Source: Nageia nagi (Eukaryota; Pinophyta). Taken from it: a stretch of 64,000 nt of DNA. The notes under the pieces were generated by a model, which was not told where the DNA came from, searched no databases, and saw only the letters and a program-made list of their open reading frames with translations. The translations under genes were made by a program, and so were the position numbers. How positions within the stretch are numbered: the stretch's first letter is position 1; the number at the start of each line of letters is the position of its first letter. Location: NCBI GenBank assembly GCA_050084985.1, contig JBITNC010000001.1, forward strand, positions 116,684,001 to 116,748,000. The letters are read 5' to 3'. Below are positions 60,936 to 64,000 of the stretch, piece after piece.

Positions 60936-61159
60936 GCCCTTCACCCAAAGCATGAAAATAAATACATAACTTCATACATAAAGTAAATTAATAAAATATA
61001 TGCATTTAACCTTTTCTACCCATTCTTATATGCACTCTAGGCAAAGGAATCACACTCAAAAATATTTTTTCATAACATAATTTTATTTTACTTTTTCAGA
61101 AATAGCAAAAAGAGATAAAACGACCTAGATATGAGTTGTCGATGTTTAGACAGGGAACA

Positions 61160-61250
61160 CTGGCATTTAATGACAGTCACTGGCATTCAATACCAGTCAC
61201 TAGTATTTAATGATAGTCGCTAGCATTTGATACCAGTCATCGATGTTTCT
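61160..61250 (-). repeat. About 20-bp tandem repeat in the leader
   Basis: Plus strand: AGTCACTGGCATTCAATACC and variants (GGCATTTAATGACAGTCACT, AGTATTTAATGATAGTCGCT, AGCATTTGATACCAGTCATC) follow one another with a 20-base period, four to five copies. Confidence 0.85.
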
Positions 61251-61395
61251 ACAACAAATTCCTGAAAAAGCACAGAACCTAAAATTTGAAGTTAATACAT
61301 GAAAAAATCCAAAAAAACCAGAGAACAAAAAGATAGAATCATAGAAAAAATGTCTCCCTCTCAATAACAGAGGGGCCCTTCTTCTAGCACTAGAA

Positions 61396-62236
61396 TGTTG
61401 CAATGAAAATTGAGCTGGAATATAGAATAACATAAAATAAAAATTACTCTTCAATCTTCATTGAACCTCAAATTATATAACATAGATAAACATGTTGTAA
61501 TTGCAAAATGATATTCAATCTCAGTTCAAACTACAATTTGCCCTTAGAAGGGACTTTTACAAATGTATGTGCCAAAATAAGAATATTAGATCTCCATTGT
61601 TTTTGGGTTGGTTGCTTCTCTTCTTGATGTAGACAACCTGTAAATCCTACACACATGCAAGAGACAATAACATCAAAGCATCTATGTGTAACATTGTATT
61701 AAAATGAAACTAGCATAAAACAATAAAAGGAATAAGTTCATAAGATTTTGGCAGCATTACCCTACTTCAAAATTGGGTTCAATTGGGGTCAATTAGGTCC
61801 ATATTGCTTTGTATTAGCTTGTATTTATAGATTTTTAGGTGAGACATTCCAAGGCTAGAAAGGGGAAGTGAAGAGCCACCATAAGTTGTAACTGACCTCC
61901 TCTATCCACCTCATCATGGAAGATGAAGCGTTCCAACTTCCTTTTTTGATTTTTGTTCGGTTATTGCAGAGTCGTCAGCATTTGTATGTCGAACACCGGT
62001 GATTGCCTCGAAACACCGATGTTTGATATGGAACATCGGTGACTGGTTAATTATATTAAAATGACTGCCTAAAAGTCAAATTTCATCAAAAAGGGGTCAT
62101 GTGATCATTCATTTTGCATGCACTCAATGAGAGCTATCCAATAATAGGGTTTCTAAACCTATTTTATGTTGTCACACTAAGTTATGATTATTCTAATGTT
62201 TACTTAGTTAACGAGGGACATTTTTAGGTGTCTACA
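61396..62236 (-). repeat. LTR (841 bp), single
   Basis: On the minus strand starts TGTAGACACC and ends TTGCAACA; pairs with 37855-38699. It contains a TATA box at 61830-61821 and the pair ACCGATGTT / AACATCGGT (62023-62048), which can form a 9-bp stem. The sequence after the LTR (TTCTAGTGCTAGAAGAAGGG) is where a primer binding site should lie; I cannot assign its tRNA. Confidence 0.85.
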
Positions 62237-62250
62237 TTTTGCCCCTTTTT
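62237..62250 (-). other. Polypurine tract
   Basis: Minus strand AAAAAGGGGCAAAA directly before TGTAGACACC, as at 37841-37854. Confidence 0.75.
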
Positions 62251-62744
62251 AAAATTATTAACCAAAAAATGTGATTGATGATTTCAAAAATATAGAATGG
62301 GAAGCTTTGTTGCTTGACTGTTTGTTGTTGCCTTTTTACGATGTAAGTTTTGACTCAATTTCTTAGGTGAATCAAACTTTTGATTTATCAAATTATGATA
62401 AAATGTGTTTTCTTTTTACATTTGATGTAATTTTGAAAACAAGTTTGCATATACCTTAGAAGTAACTATTTTCGGTATGACAATGTGTTGAGCTTGTGTG
62501 ATAGTTGCATGACATTTTTGTTATGTCATTTTATATGTCTAAGTGCACATGTACCGTATAAGCCTTTCTTAGTATATGAGTTTTGATGGTGTTGTCTTTT
62601 GTCCTAACAACAGGGTTTCAAGATGATCTCATGTAACAAAGATACATCACATTTTATCATTATTTGATTTCCTTGACGAATTTAAGGCTATTTTTGAGAA
62701 AAACTTAATGTTTTCAGGGCTATTTCCAAATGCGGCATTTTACT

Positions 62745-62850
62745 TCTAGTCGCTAGCATTTAGTTTTAGTCACTGACGTTCGTATTTAAGTCACCAGCAT
62801 TTAGTAACAGTCATCGGCGTTCATATTCAGGTCATCGATCTTTGAAAAAG
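62745..62850. repeat. About 20-bp CG-rich tandem repeat upstream of the PMD gene
   Basis: AGTCGCTAGCATTTAGTTTT, AGTCACTGACGTTCGTATTT, AGTCACCAGCATTTAGTAAC, AGTCATCGGCGTTCATATTC and a last partial copy follow with a 20-21 base period. The motif is the same as in the 61160-61250 array and in the LTRs. Confidence 0.85.
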
Positions 62851-62966
62851 AAAAAAGTTTTATCCTTTTCTCATATGTTTCTTAGCTGTCCCTTTCATGG
62901 TCTGCCAGGGTTGTTTACCATTGCTAATTCATCAATTTCCAACCGTTAACATTCACCATATTCATC

Positions 62967-64000
62967 ATGCCTCCACGTAGATGCCCCACCAGACGTTCTC
63001 GACCTATCCAGGAAGAGGTAGGGTTTTGTACTAACCTTCTTTTCTATTTTTTGTTTATAGTTTGTAATTTACTCGTTTAATTTAAAAATTGCAACTGTGA
63101 ATGTTATTAAAAAACTATTTTGGTCATTTGTATAGGATAAAATTTATACATTAGGTTTTTATTTGTGCTTTTTATGAAATTTTTCCTGTTTCCACCACGG
63201 TCACCGACCTGAGTTGAGCGGCTAATAGAAACATCGACATTTGAAGGTCGAACATCGGCGACCAAGTGTTGAGGATACAAACGCTGGCGTTTCATTATGA
63301 AATGCCATTTTTTCCTTTTTTTTTTTACTAACTTTTAGCATTATATAGGTTTGAGATGTTTTTGAGCCTCAAGGTACATATCCTTCAATTTTACAGGAGG
63401 GTAGAGATTTTCTGGATCCTACCGATCATGCCTTTTTCAGGTCCATTGGTTTTGGAGTGGGCCCATACATGGGTCGCATTCATTGGGACTATCCTCTATT
63501 AGCTGCATTATTAGACAAATGGGATGCAGTTACATGCACTTTTCATTTTCTGATAGGGGAGATGACTGTTATAGTAGAGGATATACACAAATTATATAGA
63601 CTCCCCATTCATGGATGGAGGATTTTACTTGTAGTTGATAGAGCAGGAGCTTTACCTACCGTTTCTTATTTGTATGGAGCTAATCGAGTTGACACTATTA
63701 TTTTCAAGATTATTTCAGGGGGCATTAGATATTATCAGTATTGGCTAGAAGATCAGTAGAGGATGATTCAATTTTCATATTTGATGGGATTAGTTTAGTG
63801 CTATGCTCTCCCTGATACTGGCAATGGGAGGTTTCTATGGTCATTGTTGCCTATCATTGCAGATATGATACAACACGGCACAATGTACGCTTGGGTGCCC
63901 ACATTATTGGCCCAAATTTATAGAGAGTTGTTTTTCTATTCACAGGGGCATAGGGCCTCTTTATCAGTCACCGTTACATTACAGGCATGGGCCTACAAGC
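62967..64000 (+). pseudogene. Plant mobile domain (PMD) gene, two exons, runs off the window
   Basis: Proposed exon 1 is 62967-63017 (MPPRRCPTRRSRPIQEE, then GT). The intron is 63018-63396, ending TTTTACAG. Exon 2 starts at 63397 in the matching phase: GRDFLDPTDHAFFRSIGFG, then WDAVTCTFHFLIGEMTVIVE, DIHKLYRLPIHG, a block with ISGGIRYYQYWLEDQ, and RFLWSLLPIIAD further on. CTFHF--GEMT---ED---L--LP--G is the signature of the aminotransferase-like plant mobile domain, found in the cellular MAIN/MAIL proteins and in many transposable elements. Two in-frame TAGs (63757-63759 and 63796-63798) interrupt an otherwise open frame that continues to the window end. The neighbouring gypsy pieces and the simple N-terminus suggest the transposon-borne type. 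Confidence 0.8.
63018..63396 (+). other. Probable intron of the PMD gene
   Basis: 379 bp between GAG|GTAGGG and TTTTACAG|GAGG. Splicing keeps the frame (phase 0). It contains the CG-rich motif again (CATCGGCGACC, AAACGCTGGCGTTT near 63250-63293). Confidence 0.65.

Larger units (their letters stand above)
58406..62680 (-). mobile_element. Rearranged gypsy element: internal 3' end, one LTR, internal 5' end
   Basis: Read on the minus strand: 62680-62251 matches the 3' end of the internal region of the element at 28646-38699 (37425-37840); then polypurine tract and LTR (62236-61396); then a 5' leader with tandem repeats (61395-59300) matching 28646-29760; then a gag start (59280-58406). A normal element would have an LTR at each outer edge; here one LTR sits between two partial internals. 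The piece ends at 58405 inside a gag-like coding stretch, next to duplication copy 2. Confidence 0.8.

Noticed and set aside
60114-60953. 279-codon minus-strand frame as a real protein gene
   Set aside because: Its length comes from a 129-bp tandem repeat that happens to be a multiple of three, and it lies in a retroelement leader. I list the repeat instead and keep the coding idea only as a question.
61200-61454. 84-codon minus-strand frame as a signal-peptide protein
   Set aside because: It spans the LTR end and leader of the rearranged gypsy copy; the Phe-rich look comes from the T-rich strand, and the start lies inside the LTR.
1-64000. A new multi-gene defence, biosynthetic or other system
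   Set aside because: I looked on both strands for neighbouring intact genes of linked function. Everything recognisable is a transposon part, a pseudogene fragment or a repeat, so such a claim is not supported.

Overview
This looks like a stretch of nuclear DNA from a land plant with a large, repeat-rich genome. A gymnosperm (conifer-like) is my best guess. The reasons are inferential: strong AT bias, many old and heavily mutated Ty3/gypsy elements, a chromodomain-bearing gypsy element, a plant mobile domain (PMD) gene, and PLS-class pentatricopeptide repeat (PPR) modules repeated almost identically. I see no bacterial-style gene and no tRNA or rRNA gene. I found no intact cellular protein-coding gene; almost everything recognisable is a transposable element or a pseudogene.

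Layout. 1-3075 (-): 3' part of a chromovirus (RT, RNase H, integrase, chromodomain, polypurine tract, start of the 3' LTR). 4156-10015 (+): an LTR element with both LTRs, a primer binding site, a polypurine tract and no pol; its 3' LTR carries a 962-bp terminal-inverted-repeat transposon. 11230-13200 (+): a cryptic gypsy pol (RT, RNase H, integrase) visible only through many stops and frameshifts. 13200-19548: AT-rich and gene-poor, with a microsatellite and a recent 193-bp tandem duplication. 19549-19648: a 100-N assembly gap. 19649-28645 (+): a Tat-like gypsy element with protease, an extra RNase H, RT, RNase H, integrase and a 3' coiled-coil ORF. The extra RNase H lies before the RT. 28646-38699 (+): a second gypsy family with gag, zinc knuckle, protease and 3' LTR but no RT. 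38700-41322: another copy of the coiled-coil ORF tail plus an LTR-like segment and a primer-binding-site-like sequence.

41634-58405 holds a large direct duplication (copies 41634-48314 and 51729-58405). It contains a broken PPR fragment, exon-like pieces of a gene I do not recognise, and a small TRIM-like LTR element. Between the copies lies a decayed array of about 300-bp PPR modules. 58406-62680 (-): a rearranged copy of the second gypsy family, in the order internal 3' end, single LTR, internal 5' end, with a five-fold 129-bp tandem repeat in its leader. 62967-64000 (+): a two-exon PMD gene with two in-frame TAG codons, running off the window.

How the pieces relate. Elements are nested and chopped by one another. 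Many stop codons in the decayed frames can be explained by single C-to-T changes (CAG to TAG, CAA to TAA, TGG to TAG or TGA), as expected of old, methylated, silenced repeats. No clear new multi-gene system is present. The most unusual items are the domain order at 20642-22700, the internal-LTR-internal structure at 58406-62680, the 129-bp repeat, and a CG-rich 20-bp repeat motif shared by several of these elements.
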